Shown here: positions 50,441-60,905 of the stretch, one piece after another | Numbering within the stretch: position 1 is the stretch's first letter | How the letters are laid out: each line of letters begins with the position of its first letter | Assembly (NCBI RefSeq): GCF_030646165.1 | Contig: NZ_JAUTDO010000003.1 | Coordinates: 62,001 to 126,000 of the forward strand | DNA length: 64,000 nucleotides | Direction: 5' to 3' | DNA from: Conexibacter sp. CPCC 206217 | GTDB lineage: Bacteria > Actinomycetota > Thermoleophilia > Solirubrobacterales > Solirubrobacteraceae | Notes under the pieces: generated by a model | The model's input: the letters and a program-made list of their open reading frames with translations, nothing else | Databases searched by the model: none | Told to the model about the DNA's origin: nothing | Translations under genes and position numbers: made by a program

Positions 50441-50481
50441 CGCAACCATTGTGGCGAGGTTGCGTATGGAACAGATGTTCC
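50441..50481. promoter_or_regulatory. Two inverted repeats between ppc and a chemoreceptor gene
   Basis: CGCAACC-N10-GGTTGCG (50441-50464) and GGAACA-GA-TGTTCC (50468-50481) lie in the divergent region just before the ppc start. Both are perfect and operator-sized. The regulator is unknown. Confidence 0.45.
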
Positions 50482-50621
50482 GCGCGTGAAATCGGTGCCA
50501 CGATCTTCTGCGTTCGATCGCGGCGATTCAAGAAACGCCTGCGTCTGCCGAGAACACGGTGCAACGTGAGGACGCGGAGCAGAACTCCGGTCCGTCGCAA
50601 TCGATCGGGGAGGAGCAGCGC

Positions 50622-52373
50622 GTGAAGGGGTTCATGGGCGTTCGCTGGACCGTCGGACGCAAGCTGGCGCTGGCGTTCGGCGCGATGCTCGTGCTGGTGC
50701 TCGCGACGGGCGCGATCGCGCTCTCCAGCATCGCGTCGCTGCAGGACGACCACGACCGCGTCGTGGGGGCTGCGACGCCGGCGCTCGACGCGGCGGCGAG
50801 AGCCCGCGTCGCCACGATCGACCAGGACTTCTCGTCGCACGTCTCCGACTCGCGCACGCTGCTGATCGTCGCGATCGTGCTCGCGACGCTGCTGGCGACG
50901 GTGCTCGCGCTGTGGATCGCGCTTGCGCTGAGAATGCGCGTGCGGCGCGTGCTCGCGCGCCTCTCCCACTTGCGCGACGACTGCGTCACGAACCTCAACG
51001 ACGGCCTCGCGGCGGTCGCGCGCGGCGACATGAACGTCGCGGTGGAGGCGACCACGCGCCCGATCGAGCGGGTCTCCAGCGACGAGATCGGCGAGATCCA
51101 GGTCGGCGTCAACGAGATCCTCGAGAAGACCGTCACCTCGATCGCGCAGTACAACGCGATGCGCGAGCAGCTGCGCGCCGCGCTCGGCGACCACTCCTGC
51201 CTCGACGAGCTGGTCCCGCGACTGGAGTCGCTGGAGGCGAACTGCCTGACCGACCTCGACCGCGGGATGGCCGCGATGGCGCAGGGCGACCTGACGCTGG
51301 ACATACACGCGGCCACGAGCCCGCTGCCGCCGGCGCGCGTCGGTGAGTCGCGCGGGCGTTTGGCAGAGATCTTCGACGCGATGCTCGGGCGCGCGCAGAC
51401 GTCGATCGACTCCTACGGGCGGATGCGCACGACGCTTGCGCAGATGCTGCGCGAGATCGCGCAGAGCAGTGCGAGCGTCTCCGCAGCTTCGCAGCAGGTG
51501 GCGATGAACTCGGAGGAGACCGGACGCGCGATCGCCGAGATCGCGACGACGATCGGCGACGTCGCGCTCGGCGCGGACCGCCAGGCGAGAGCGGTCTCGG
51601 AGGCGCGCACGATGACCGAGGAGGTCGCGACGGCATCGAAGCTGAGCGCCGACAACGCGCAGGAGTCGGCGCGCGCGGCCGAGCAGGCGCGCGGGGTCGC
51701 GGTCGACGGCGCGGCGGCGGTGGCGCAGGCGACGGCGGCGATGCAGGCGGTGCGGGTCTCCTCCAGCGAGGCGACGGGTGTGATCCGCGCGCTCGGCGAG
51801 AAGTCGGACCAGATCGGCGGGATCGTCGCGACGATCACCGGGATCGCGGAGCAGACGAACCTGTTGGCGTTGAACGCGGCGATCGAGGCGGCGCGCGCGG
51901 GCGAGCAGGGCCGTGGCTTCGCGGTCGTGGCGGAGGAGGTGCGCAAGCTGGCCGAGGAGTCGCAGCGCGCGGCGGCGTCGATCGGCGGGCTGATCTCCGA
52001 GATCCAGCGCGAGACCGGTCGCGCGGTCGAGGTCGTGGAGACCGGCGGGCGTCAGACGCAGGAGGGCGCGGCGACGGTCGAGCAGGCGCGCGCGTCGTTC
52101 GAGCGGATCGGCGGCTCGGTCGAGGACATGCACGTGCGCGTCGAGCAGATTGCCGGGGCGATCGAGCAGATCGCGGCGAGCGCGCTGCGGATGCGCGAGA
52201 GCATGGGCCAGGTCGCGACGGTCGCGGAGGAATCGTCGGCCTCCAGCGAACAGGTCTCCGCATCGACGGAGCAGACGTCGGCCTCGACGCAGCAGATCGC
52301 GTCCTCCGCCCAGGCGCTCGCGCGCACCGCGGAGGAGTTGGACGCGCTCGTGAGCAGGTTCACGTTGGCGTAG
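50622..52373 (+). CDS. Methyl-accepting chemotaxis protein with minimal sensor loop
   Basis: 583 residues: TM1 about 15-36, an extracytoplasmic loop of only about 42 residues, TM2 about 79-101, HAMP-like repeats ([32 protein letters not shown]), and a cytoplasmic signalling coiled coil with the tip [41 protein letters not shown] (quoted in part). GTG 50622 is chosen since GGAGG precedes it at 9-13 nt; an upstream GTG at 50559 is in frame. The tiny loop suggests sensing by the membrane or cytoplasmic part. No cheA/cheW nearby. Confidence 0.88.
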   Translation: MKGFMGVRWTVGRKLALAFGAMLVLVLATGAIALSSIASLQDDHDRVVGAATPALDAAARARVATIDQDFSSHVSDSRTLLIVAIVLATLLATVLALWIALALRMRVRRVLARLSHLRDDCVTNLNDGLAAVARGDMNVAVEATTRPIERVSSDEIGEIQVGVNEILEKTVTSIAQYNAMREQLRAALGDHSCLDELVPRLESLEANCLTDLDRGMAAMAQGDLTLDIHAATSPLPPARVGESRGRLAEIFDAMLGRAQTSIDSYGRMRTTLAQMLREIAQSSASVSAASQQVAMNSEETGRAIAEIATTIGDVALGADRQARAVSEARTMTEEVATASKLSADNAQESARAAEQARGVAVDGAAAVAQATAAMQAVRVSSSEATGVIRALGEKSDQIGGIVATITGIAEQTNLLALNAAIEAARAGEQGRGFAVVAEEVRKLAEESQRAAASIGGLISEIQRETGRAVEVVETGGRQTQEGAATVEQARASFERIGGSVEDMHVRVEQIAGAIEQIAASALRMRESMGQVATVAEESSASSEQVSASTEQTSASTQQIASSAQALARTAEELDALVSRFTLA

Positions 52374-52453
52374 GGCGTGCCTGGGGCGCGACGCGCGTGC
52401 AAGGGTGCCATGCGCGGGCGGCGGGCGCGATGTGCGTGCGACGTGGGCGGGCC

Positions 52454-52459
52454 GGGTAG
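52454..52459 (+). promoter_or_regulatory. GGGTAG element before a small acidic gene
   Basis: GGGTAG ends 10 nt before the ATG at 52470, as GGGTAC does before the sigma gene and the STAS gene. Possible SigB-type -10 box; no -35 seen. Confidence 0.3.
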
Positions 52460-52469
52460 CTGACTGTGC

Positions 52470-52646
52470 ATGACACAGGACGACGAGAAGCGCGACGACG
52501 ACGCCGGCAAGCCCGCCTCCGGTCTCAGAGGCGACAAGCCCGGCGCCAGAGACGGCGACGACAAGGACACTCTGCCCGGCGCGCCGGGCGACTCCGACAC
52601 CGCGCTGGGCGACACCGACCAGCACTCGGACGTGCCGTCGCAGTAA
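52470..52646 (+). CDS. Small acidic hydrophilic protein
   Basis: 58-residue peptide MTQDDEKRDDDAGKPASGL... ending TDQHSDVPSQ. It is very rich in Asp, Gly, Lys and Pro and is probably disordered. Two Arg codons are AGA. It resembles the acidic trio at 8440-9214 in style, not in sequence. No family recognised. Confidence 0.55.
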   Translation: MTQDDEKRDDDAGKPASGLRGDKPGARDGDDKDTLPGAPGDSDTALGDTDQHSDVPSQ

Positions 52647-52665
52647 GAACAGGTTCCAAGCGGGG

Positions 52666-52686
52666 TGCAGCAGCCGCGCCGCTGCA
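52666..52686. terminator. Small convergent hairpin
   Basis: TGCAGC / GCTGCA arms with a 9-nt loop between the small acidic gene and the end of the LLM oxidoreductase gene. Confidence 0.4.
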
Positions 52687-52687
52687 G

Positions 52688-53557
52688 CTACCCGAACCGC
52701 TCGCGCAACGCCGGCGCCACCTCCTCGGCGAAGCGGGCGAGCTGGTCGCGCGGGTCGCCGTCGCCCCAGAAGACGAAGCCGTCGAAGCGATATCTGTCAC
52801 GCAGTTCGCTGAGCTGCTCGATCCACTGCTCGGCGGGGCCGCGCAGGTAGCCGTCGCGGTCGCCGTCGGTGATCGCGCCGTTGACGTTCGCGAGTCGCAC
52901 GATCGCGGCCGGGTCGCGATCGGCCGCGCGGGCAGCCTCGTCGATCCACCGCTGGCGCACGCCGACCTCCTCCAGCGGCATCCGCGGGACGCTCGGCAGC
53001 CACCCGTCCGCGAGCCGGCCGGTCAGTCTGACCATCCGCGGGCCATATGCACCCAGCCAGATGCCGATCGGATGCAATGGCTGCGGTCCGGGATGCACGC
53101 CGCGCAGGGTGTAGTGCTCGCCCGCGAACGAGGCCGACCGCTCGCCGCTCCACATCAGGCGGATCACGGCGATCGCCTCCTCGAGCGCGTCGACCGACTC
53201 CTTGCGCGAGCGCTCCGGCCCGCCGATCGCCGCGATCGCCTCCGCGAAGCCGCCGGCGCCGAGGCCCAGTTCGACGCGTCCGCCGCTGAGCACGTCCAGC
53301 GACGCGGCGGCCTTCGCCAGCACGGCCGGCGGGCGCAGCGGCAGGTTCGCGACGTCGGTCACGAGCCGGATCCGCTCGGTGCTGGCGGCGAGGAACGACA
53401 GCAGCGTCCAGGTGTCGAGGAAGCGGCGCTGATAGGGATGGTCCTGCACGCCGACGAGGTCGAGGCCGGCCGCGTCGGCCGCCGCGACGAGCGCGAGCGT
53501 CCGCTCGACCTCCTGCGCGTCGGGCACGACGAAGACGCCGAGCTGAAGGGGAGCCAT
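52688..53557 (-). CDS. LLM-class flavin-dependent oxidoreductase
   Basis: 289-residue luciferase-like TIM-barrel: LQLGVFVVPDAQEVERTL, LVGVQDHPYQ, IRLVTDVANLPLRPPAVLAKAAASLDVLSGGRVELGLGAGGF (quoted in part), and PIGIWLGAYGPRMVRLTGRLADGWLPS. The pattern is that of F420- or FMN-dependent actinobacterial enzymes; cofactor and substrate cannot be told. It is convergent with the small acidic gene. Confidence 0.88.
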   Translation of the reverse strand: MAPLQLGVFVVPDAQEVERTLALVAAADAAGLDLVGVQDHPYQRRFLDTWTLLSFLAASTERIRLVTDVANLPLRPPAVLAKAAASLDVLSGGRVELGLGAGGFAEAIAAIGGPERSRKESVDALEEAIAVIRLMWSGERSASFAGEHYTLRGVHPGPQPLHPIGIWLGAYGPRMVRLTGRLADGWLPSVPRMPLEEVGVRQRWIDEAARAADRDPAAIVRLANVNGAITDGDRDGYLRGPAEQWIEQLSELRDRYRFDGFVFWGDGDPRDQLARFAEEVAPALRERFG

Positions 53558-53802
53558 GCGCTCACGCTAGCGCGTGCGGAGGCGCCTGAGATCGCAGCGC
53601 AGCCGGCCTGCTCGGAGCAGGCCGCCCGTACGCATGTCCGCCGCGGCGCCTCGCGACGACGCCCGCCTGAGCGAGGACCGGCAGTTCGCTGCTGCTGAGC
53701 GGTAGTAGAGCTGCGGTCCTCCGTCAGCAGCGCCGAAACGGCCGGCGCAACGCCGGCTGCGCTATGACGTTCCCAGCACCCACCAACGAAGGAGCAGTTC
53801 TG
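53558..53802. other. Intergenic region with hairpins
   Basis: 245 bp between divergent genes. It contains the palindrome GGCCTGCTC-G-GAGCAGGCC (53605-53623) and GCCGGCG...CGCCGGC near 53742-53758. It should hold the promoters of the LLM gene and the esterase gene. No gene seen. Confidence 0.4.
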
Positions 53803-54543
53803 ATGGCCACCATCGTGCTCGTCCCCGGCGTCGGCGTCGGCGGCTGGCTCTGGTCCCGCGTCGCGCCGCAGCTGCAGGCGGCCGGTCACGACGTCCACTC
53901 GGTCACGCTGAGCGGGCTCAGGGAGGAGGATCGCGACGCCGACGTCTCGCAGGTCGATCTCTCGACGCACGTTGTCGACGTCGTCAGGATGCTGGAGCAG
54001 GAGGACCTCAACGACGTCGTGCTGGTCGCTCACTCGTACGGCGGCAACGTGATCCGCGGCGTCGCCGAGCGCGTGCCGCAGCGGATCGCGCGGCTGGTCT
54101 ACCTCGACGCCGAGATCCCCACCGCCGGCGTCTCGATGTTCGCGGCGGCGGGGCCCGAGTTCGAGCAGTCGATCCGCGCGACCGCGGCGGCCGGAGGCGA
54201 CCCGACGCGCCTGCCGTGGTTCGACGACGAGACGCTCGACGCGCACTTCCCGGGCAACGAGATCAGCGCGGAGGATCGCGCCTGGCTGGCCGCTGGCGCG
54301 GTCAGCCATCCGCTCGCGACCTTCGGCGAGGCGCTCACGCTCGACAACCCCGCTGCCGCCGCGCTGCCGCGCACCTACGTCACGTGCACGAGACGGATGC
54401 TGCCGTCGCCGATCGGCGACGACACGCCCGGCTGGGACCATGCCACGCTGGAGACCGGCCACTGGCCGATGCTGACGCTCCCGCAGGAGACCGTCGCGCT
54501 GCTGGACGCGATCGCGAGCGGGCGACCTGCGGCGGCCGCCTGA
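53803..54543 (+). CDS. Alpha/beta hydrolase (MES/esterase-like)
   Basis: 246-residue alpha/beta hydrolase resembling plant methyl esterases and bacterial EstA proteins: IVLVPGVGVGGWLWSRVAPQL, VTLSGL, nucleophile VAHSYGG, and LETGHWPMLTLP with the catalytic His. The ester substrate is unknown. ATG 53803 has AAGGAG 9 nt upstream; an ATG at 53764 is in frame but less likely. Confidence 0.83.
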   Translation: MATIVLVPGVGVGGWLWSRVAPQLQAAGHDVHSVTLSGLREEDRDADVSQVDLSTHVVDVVRMLEQEDLNDVVLVAHSYGGNVIRGVAERVPQRIARLVYLDAEIPTAGVSMFAAAGPEFEQSIRATAAAGGDPTRLPWFDDETLDAHFPGNEISAEDRAWLAAGAVSHPLATFGEALTLDNPAAAALPRTYVTCTRRMLPSPIGDDTPGWDHATLETGHWPMLTLPQETVALLDAIASGRPAAAA

Positions 54544-54597
54544 GCGCCGCGGCCGGGCGCATCGACACCCTGACCGACGCCGCCCGCGCGCTGGCGC

Positions 54598-54815
54598 TAG
54601 AGTGATCGGACCGGCGGATTGCCCACTCGACCGGAACCCTTCGGGGCTCGTCCAGGCAACGCGCCGGCCTTGCGGCCGGCGGCCTGTCCAGGAGGTCGGG
54701 AGTGTCCAGTTGCCCAGGCATCAAGACACAAGTCCTGGGACGTTTGCAGTTAGTGGTGATCCATGACCGGGGGCAACCGGCCGGGCGCAAGCCCGGCCGG
54801 TCCCATCTAATCGGC
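54598..54815 (+). ncRNA. Candidate structured RNA with its own promoter
   Basis: TAGAGT (54598-54603) is a -10-like box; the RNA would start near 54608. Stems in order: an enclosing helix CACTC-GACC (54624-54632) with GGTC-GG-GAGTG (54694-54704); inside it CCC-TTCG-GGG (54637-54646) and CCAGGC...GCCTG (54652-54686) capped by GCCGGCC-TTGC-GGCCGGC (54663-54680); then CCCAGG/CCTGGG (54713-54739); last an 11-bp stem with a GCAA loop (54776-54801). The 5' GGACCGG (54608-54614) could pair instead with CCGGTCC (54797-54803), competing with the last stem. No coding frame explains it and I do not recognise the family. Confidence 0.5.
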
Positions 54816-54831
54816 GAGCGCGCCCGGCCTC

Positions 54832-55866
54832 TCACTCGACCTCAGCCGACTCCGCCCACAGGTTCACGCCGGAGTCGTGCGCGTGCTGGTCGATCTCGGC
54901 CAGCTCCGCGGCGCTGAAGTCGAGCCGCTGCAGCGCGCCGAGGTTGTCGTCGAGCTGCGCGACGCTGGAGGCGCCGACGACGGTCGAGGTCACGCGCGGG
55001 TCGCGCAGCGTCCACGCGAGCGCCATCTGCGCGAGCGACTGGCCACGGCGGGCGGCGATCTCGTTCAGCGCGCGGATCTCGTTCAGCGTCTGCTCGGTCA
55101 GCCACCCGCGGTCCAGCGAGTCGTCGCGCGCCGCGCGCGAGTCGGCCGGGATGCCGTTCAGATAGCGGTCGGTCAGCATCCCCTGCGCCAGCGGCGTGAA
55201 GACGATCGAGCCGACGCCCAGCTCGCCGAGCACGTCGAGCAGATCTCGCTCGATCCAGCGGTTGAGCATCGAGTAGGACGGCTGGTGGATCAGCAGCGGC
55301 GTGCCCAGCTCGCGCAGGATCCGCGCGGCCTCGCGCGTGCGCTCGCCGCCGTAGGAGGAGATCCCGACGTACAGCGCCTTGCCCTGCTGCACCGCGCTGT
55401 GCAGCGCGCCCATCGTCTCCTCCAGCGGCGTGTCCGGATCGAAGCGGTGCGAGTAGAAGACGTCGACGTAGTCGAGGCCCATCCGCGTCAGCGACTGGTC
55501 CAGCGAGGCGAGCAGGTACTTGCGCGAGCCGAACTCGCCGTAGGGACCGGGCCACATGTCCCAGCCGGCCTTCGTCGAGATGATCAGCTCGTCGCGATGC
55601 GTACGGAAGTCCTCAGCGAAGATGCGGCCGAAGTTGGTCTCGGCGGATCCGTACGGCGGCCCGTAGTTGTTGGCGAGGTCGAAGTGCGTGATGCCGCGGT
55701 CGAACGCCCGTCGCAGGATCGCGCGCTGCGTGTCGACCGGACGATCGTCGCCGAAGTTGTGCCACAGGCCGAGCGAGATCGCCGGCAGCAGCAGGCCGCT
55801 GCGCCCGCAGCGGCGGTACTGCATCGTGTCGTAGCGGTCCGCGGCAGCGATGTAGGTGGAGGCCAT
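54832..55866 (-). CDS. Aldo/keto reductase (YghZ/Kv-beta-like)
   Basis: 344-residue NADPH-dependent AKR14-like enzyme, of the group that reduces L-glyceraldehyde 3-phosphate and methylglyoxal. Marks: MQYRRCGRSGLLLPAISLGLW, GITHFDLANNYGPPYGSAE (catalytic Asp and Tyr), IISTKAGWDMWPGPYG (Lys) and YSHRFDPDTPLEE (His). The start is ATG 55866. It ends at the border of the candidate structured RNA. Confidence 0.9.
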   Translation of the reverse strand: MASTYIAAADRYDTMQYRRCGRSGLLLPAISLGLWHNFGDDRPVDTQRAILRRAFDRGITHFDLANNYGPPYGSAETNFGRIFAEDFRTHRDELIISTKAGWDMWPGPYGEFGSRKYLLASLDQSLTRMGLDYVDVFYSHRFDPDTPLEETMGALHSAVQQGKALYVGISSYGGERTREAARILRELGTPLLIHQPSYSMLNRWIERDLLDVLGELGVGSIVFTPLAQGMLTDRYLNGIPADSRAARDDSLDRGWLTEQTLNEIRALNEIAARRGQSLAQMALAWTLRDPRVTSTVVGASSVAQLDDNLGALQRLDFSAAELAEIDQHAHDSGVNLWAESAEVE

Positions 55867-55906
55867 GACCTGATCCTCCCACGCACCGCGCGGGCTGAAG
55901 CGGCGA

Positions 55907-56986
55907 TTACCGCGAAGCCGCCGCGCGCGCCCCGTAGCGTCGCAGCAGCAGCCGCACCGCGAACGGCGCCAGCACGATCATCACCAGCAGTCGCAGCGTC
56001 TGCACCGCGACGACGAAGGTCGTGTCGGCACCGGTCCCGACCGCCGCCACCAGCACCGCGTAGAGGCCGCCCGGGGTCGTCGCGAGGTAGGCGTCGAGCA
56101 GCGTCGCGCCGGTCGTCGCCGCGAGCGCCGCGGCGAGTCCGAAGCAGGCGATGCAGAGCAGCATGACCGACACGAGCACCGGCATCAGCAGCCGGCCCAG
56201 TCGCCGCACCATCTCGACGGTGAAGCGCAGCCCGACCTGCAGGCCGATCATCGCGAACGCCGCCTCGCGCAGCAGCGGCGGCACCTCGACCGTGCCGCTC
56301 GGCAGCGTCAGCGCCAGCACCGACGCCAGCAGCAGCGGCCCCATCAGCGTCGCGACCGGCAGCCGCACGAGTTGCCCGAGCGCGACTCCGGCGACCGCGA
56401 TCCCGAGCGTCATCAGCCAGTCGAGCGGCGCGCCGAGGAACGGGCCGCTCGTCTGCGCGGTCGCGGCGGCGGCGTGGTGGTCGCCGAAGAAGAGCGCGAC
56501 GATCAAGGGCGTGGTCAGCACGATCAGCAGCACGCGCACGTACTGCATGAACGCGACGATGCGGTCGTCGGCGCCCAGTTCGTTCGCCATCGCGACGATC
56601 CCCGAGGCGCCGCCGGCGACCATCCCGAGCGCCGCGGTCGGCTCGTCGACGTCGGTCGTGCGCGCCATCACGTGGCCGGCGACGAGGCTCAGCACGAGCG
56701 TCGCGGCGCTGACGAGCGCGACCGGCAGCCAGTCGTGCGCGAGCGCCTCCAGCGACGACGACTGCAGGTAGGAGCCGAGCACGACGCCGGTCGCGCCCTG
56801 CGCGGCGTGCGCCACGCGCGGCGCGACGTCGAAGCGGCCGGGTGCGCGCAACGCGACCGCGAGCCCGACCAGCAGCGCGCCGAAGAGCGTCGCGGAGGGA
56901 AGGCCGATGCGGTCCAGCGCCCACGCGACGGCGGCGACCACTGCGGCGAGTCCGAGCCATCGAGCGGAGCGCGTCATGAGGGCCAC
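55907..56986 (-). CDS. AbrB family membrane protein (COG3180)
   Basis: 359-residue integral membrane protein with about ten helices in two similar halves (FGALLVGLAVALRAPGRFDV; MGPLLLASVLALTLPSGTVEV). The segments TTPGGLYAVLVAA and MVAGGASGIVAMA with PGG/AGG loops are typical of the AbrB family, earlier mislabelled ammonia monooxygenase. Role unknown, possibly regulation or transport. GTG 56986 or ATG 56977 may be the start. Confidence 0.8.
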   Translation of the reverse strand: MALMTRSARWLGLAAVVAAVAWALDRIGLPSATLFGALLVGLAVALRAPGRFDVAPRVAHAAQGATGVVLGSYLQSSSLEALAHDWLPVALVSAATLVLSLVAGHVMARTTDVDEPTAALGMVAGGASGIVAMANELGADDRIVAFMQYVRVLLIVLTTPLIVALFFGDHHAAAATAQTSGPFLGAPLDWLMTLGIAVAGVALGQLVRLPVATLMGPLLLASVLALTLPSGTVEVPPLLREAAFAMIGLQVGLRFTVEMVRRLGRLLMPVLVSVMLLCIACFGLAAALAATTGATLLDAYLATTPGGLYAVLVAAVGTGADTTFVVAVQTLRLLVMIVLAPFAVRLLLRRYGARAAASR

Positions 56987-57228
56987 GAGGCTAGTTGGTC
57001 GTCGGCGCGATCGGAGTGCGCGCCAGCTGCAGTCGTTTGCAGGCGTGCTCGACAGCGCGTTGGCGCGCCACGATCGAACCGCGTTCCAGCCACTGGAATC
57101 TGCCTGGTAGCAGGCGATTCACCGCTGCAACGGCGATCGGTCTGAGGCGCCTCCGACGCTTCAGCCGGAGGTCCGGCAGCCGATCACCCCGGCTAGTCCG
57201 AATCCCCCGCGTCCGAAGGAAGCCCCCC
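56987..57228 (+). promoter_or_regulatory. Long leader of the second chemoreceptor gene
   Basis: 242 bp without a gene. It contains the inverted repeat GCCTCCG...CGGAGGT (about 57147-57172) and a GAAGGA ribosome site before GTG 57229. I looked for a cyclic-di-GMP riboswitch and found no convincing core. Confidence 0.35.
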
Positions 57229-59313
57229 GTGAAGCTCACCGTCCGCACGAAGCTGCTCAGCGGCTTCCTCGTCGTCATCGGCCTGATGGTCGTGATCGGT
57301 TTCGTCGCGATCTCGCGCATGGGCGCGGTCAACGACAACGTCAAGGAGTTCGGTTCAGACGTCGCGCCGAGCTTGCAGGACGTCGGCTCGATCAACGCCT
57401 ACATCTTCCTGTACCGCTTCGATCAGCTCAATTATGTGATCGCGACGCCGAGAGAACGCGCGACGATCACCAGATCGCTCGACACCGACGTCGCCACGAT
57501 GCAGAGATCGATCGACTCGCTCGCCAGCCATGCGAGAGGCACGAGACAGGCCGAGGTCGTGAGAGCGTTCCAGGCGGCGTGGGGCGACTACGTCGCCGTC
57601 ACCGAGGGCTTCAAGGCGCCCGCGGACAGAAACGACTACACGACCGCGATCGCGACGATCAAGGAGGGCGCCGGCAGAACCGCCTACGACAGAACGGTCG
57701 CGCAGTTGGTCGCGCTCAACGATGGCCTCAGAAGACAGTCGATAGCGCAGACCAACGACGCCGAGAACACGGTCAGCGACGGCCGCACGATGATCCTCGT
57801 GCTGCTGGCGATAGCGGCCGTGATCGGCATAGCGATCGCGCTGGTGGCCGGCGGGACGATCTCCAACGGCATCAAGCAGCTCGTGCGCGCCGCGCGCGGG
57901 ATCGCGAAGGGCGACGTCGAGCAGAGCGTCGAGATCAGATCGCGCGACGAGCTCGGCGACGCCGGCGCGGCCTTCCGCGACATGATCTCCTACCTCGACG
58001 AGACGGCGACCGCGGCAAAGTCGATCGCGGCCGGCGACCTGACCGTCTCGGTGGAGCCGAAGTCCGACAGAGACGCGCTTGGCATAGCGTTCGCCGAGAT
58101 GACCCAGCAGCTGCGCGAGGCGCTCGGCGACAGATCGTCGCTGGAGGCGCTCGTCGAGCGGATGGAGACGCTCTCCACGCGCGACCTGGCGGCGCTGCAG
58201 GCGGCGCTGGAAGCGGTCGCCAGCGGCGACCTGACGGTCGAGGCGACGAGCACGACGGTCGCGCTGGCGGCGGACGAGGGCTACCACCTCGGTCGCCTCG
58301 GCGAGATCTTCAACGCGATGCTCGCGCAGCTGCAGGACTCCGTCCGCGGCTACGACGAGATGCGCGAGAGAGTCGCGGCGATGCTGCTGCAGATCTCGCA
58401 CGAGACGCAGGCCGTCGCGGCCGCCTCGCAGCAGATGGCGACGACGTCGGAGGAGACCGGCCGCGCGATCGGCGAGATCGCCTCTGCCGTCGGCGAGGTC
58501 GCCGCCGGCGCCGAGCGTCAGGTCCGCACCGTCGGCGAGGCGCGCGAGGTCGGCGAGGCCGTCGTGACCGCCGCCCGCTCCTCGAGCGACAACGCCGACC
58601 GCACCGCGCACGCCGCCGAGCAGGCGCGCACCGTCGCGGAGGAGGGCGCCGAGACGATCGCCCGCGCGACCGAGGGCATGCAGGCGCTCGTGCAGGTGTC
58701 CGGCGAGGTGACCGAGGCGATGCGCGGCCTCGGCGCGAAGTCGAACCAGATCGGCGGGATCGTGTCGACGATCACCGGCATCGCGGAGCAGACGAACCTG
58801 CTTGCGCTGAATGCCGCGATCGAGGCGGCGCGCGCGGGCGAGCAGGGGCGCGGCTTCGCCGTCGTCGCCGAGGAGGTCCGCAAGCTGGCCGAGGAGTCGC
58901 GCGGCGCGGCCTCCTCGATCGCCGGCCTGGTCGAGGAGATCCAGCGCGACACGAGCACCGCGGTCGAGGGCGTCGAGGCGAGCGGCTCGCAGATCGAGGC
59001 CGGCGTCGGCACGGTCCAGGAGGCGCGTGAGGCGTTCCTGCGGATCGGCACCAGCGTCGAGGACATGAACGCGCGCATCATGGAGATCGCCGCCGCCGTC
59101 GGCGAGATCTCCGAGCGCGCCGGGCAGATGGGCGACAACATGGCCGAGGTCGTCTCGGTCGCCGAGCAGTCGTCCGCGTCGACCGAGCAGGTCTCGGCCT
59201 CCACGCAGCAGACGTCGGCCTCCTCGCAGGAGATCTCGGCGTCGGCGCAGGAGCTGGCGAAGACCGCGGAGGAGCTGGAGCGGCTCGTCGCGCAGTTCAC
59301 GCTGAACCGCTAG
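57229..59313 (+). CDS. Methyl-accepting chemotaxis protein with helical sensor domain
   Basis: 694 residues: TM1 about 8-30, an extracytoplasmic helical domain of about 150 residues (four-helix-bundle type, [21 protein letters not shown]), TM2 about 188-210, then three HAMP-like units ([39 protein letters not shown]) and the signalling domain with the same tip as the other two receptors. GTG 57229 follows GAAGGA. The sensor part has 11 AGA among 13 Arg codons by hand count; the cytoplasmic part 4 among 34. Confidence 0.9.
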   Translation: MKLTVRTKLLSGFLVVIGLMVVIGFVAISRMGAVNDNVKEFGSDVAPSLQDVGSINAYIFLYRFDQLNYVIATPRERATITRSLDTDVATMQRSIDSLASHARGTRQAEVVRAFQAAWGDYVAVTEGFKAPADRNDYTTAIATIKEGAGRTAYDRTVAQLVALNDGLRRQSIAQTNDAENTVSDGRTMILVLLAIAAVIGIAIALVAGGTISNGIKQLVRAARGIAKGDVEQSVEIRSRDELGDAGAAFRDMISYLDETATAAKSIAAGDLTVSVEPKSDRDALGIAFAEMTQQLREALGDRSSLEALVERMETLSTRDLAALQAALEAVASGDLTVEATSTTVALAADEGYHLGRLGEIFNAMLAQLQDSVRGYDEMRERVAAMLLQISHETQAVAAASQQMATTSEETGRAIGEIASAVGEVAAGAERQVRTVGEAREVGEAVVTAARSSSDNADRTAHAAEQARTVAEEGAETIARATEGMQALVQVSGEVTEAMRGLGAKSNQIGGIVSTITGIAEQTNLLALNAAIEAARAGEQGRGFAVVAEEVRKLAEESRGAASSIAGLVEEIQRDTSTAVEGVEASGSQIEAGVGTVQEAREAFLRIGTSVEDMNARIMEIAAAVGEISERAGQMGDNMAEVVSVAEQSSASTEQVSASTQQTSASSQEISASAQELAKTAEELERLVAQFTLNR

Positions 59314-59341
59314 AGGCACTGGAGCGAGCGAGCAGCAGCAC

Positions 59342-59371
59342 CGACGCGGCCGGCACTCGCCGGCCGCGTCG
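59342..59371. terminator. Bidirectional terminator
   Basis: Perfect 13-bp arms CGACGCGGCCGGC / GCCGGCCGCGTCG with a 4-nt loop, between the convergent chemoreceptor and pepT genes. Confidence 0.75.
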
Positions 59372-59383
59372 TCGTCGGTGGTC

Positions 59384-60661
<1,278 letters not shown>

Positions 60662-60685
60662 ATGAGGGCACCCTACCCCGCCGCC

Positions 60686-60691
60686 TACACT
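60686..60691 (+). promoter_or_regulatory. -10 box of the small CC-motif gene
   Basis: TACACT, 10 nt before the ATG at 60702, predicts a very short leader. The divergent pepT start is 25 bp upstream. Confidence 0.45.
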
Positions 60692-60701
60692 CATCTCACC
60701 C

Positions 60702-60905
60702 ATGGCGAAGGCGCACAAGCATCGCGAGCCCTTCAAGCCGGTCAAGCCGAAGAAGAAGTGCTGCAAGTCCAGACCCCGCTGCAAGCGCTGCCCCGTGGTC
60801 CTGAAGCGCCTCTCCCAGACCGGCTTCGCCGAGCGCCGCGAAGACGGCAACTACGTGATGCTCGACCTCGTGCCGAAGAAGACGTTCAAGGAAGCGCGGC
60901 GGTAG
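60702..60905 (+). CDS. Small basic CC-motif protein
   Basis: 67 residues, strongly basic at the N-terminus (MAKAHKHREPFKPVKPKKK), with CC-x5-C-x2-C in KKCCKSRPRCKRCPVVLKRL. The four Cys could bind zinc or another metal. I recall similar short proteins in actinobacteria, with no known role. Size and charge suggest nucleic-acid or ribosome binding; this is inference. Confidence 0.75.
   Translation: MAKAHKHREPFKPVKPKKKCCKSRPRCKRCPVVLKRLSQTGFAERREDGNYVMLDLVPKKTFKEARR

Noticed and set aside
47562..52625. An uninterrupted minus-strand frame of 1687 codons through ppc and the chemoreceptor gene
   Set aside because: Only the part from ATG 50438 is PEP carboxylase. The rest is antisense to the chemoreceptor gene and reads as Arg/Asp-rich low-complexity sequence, as usual for shadow frames in GC-rich DNA.
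57100..57228. Cyclic-di-GMP (GEMM) riboswitch before the second chemoreceptor gene
   Set aside because: Some GGCAGCCG- and CCTCCG-like pieces are present, but the conserved core sequences and their order are missing.
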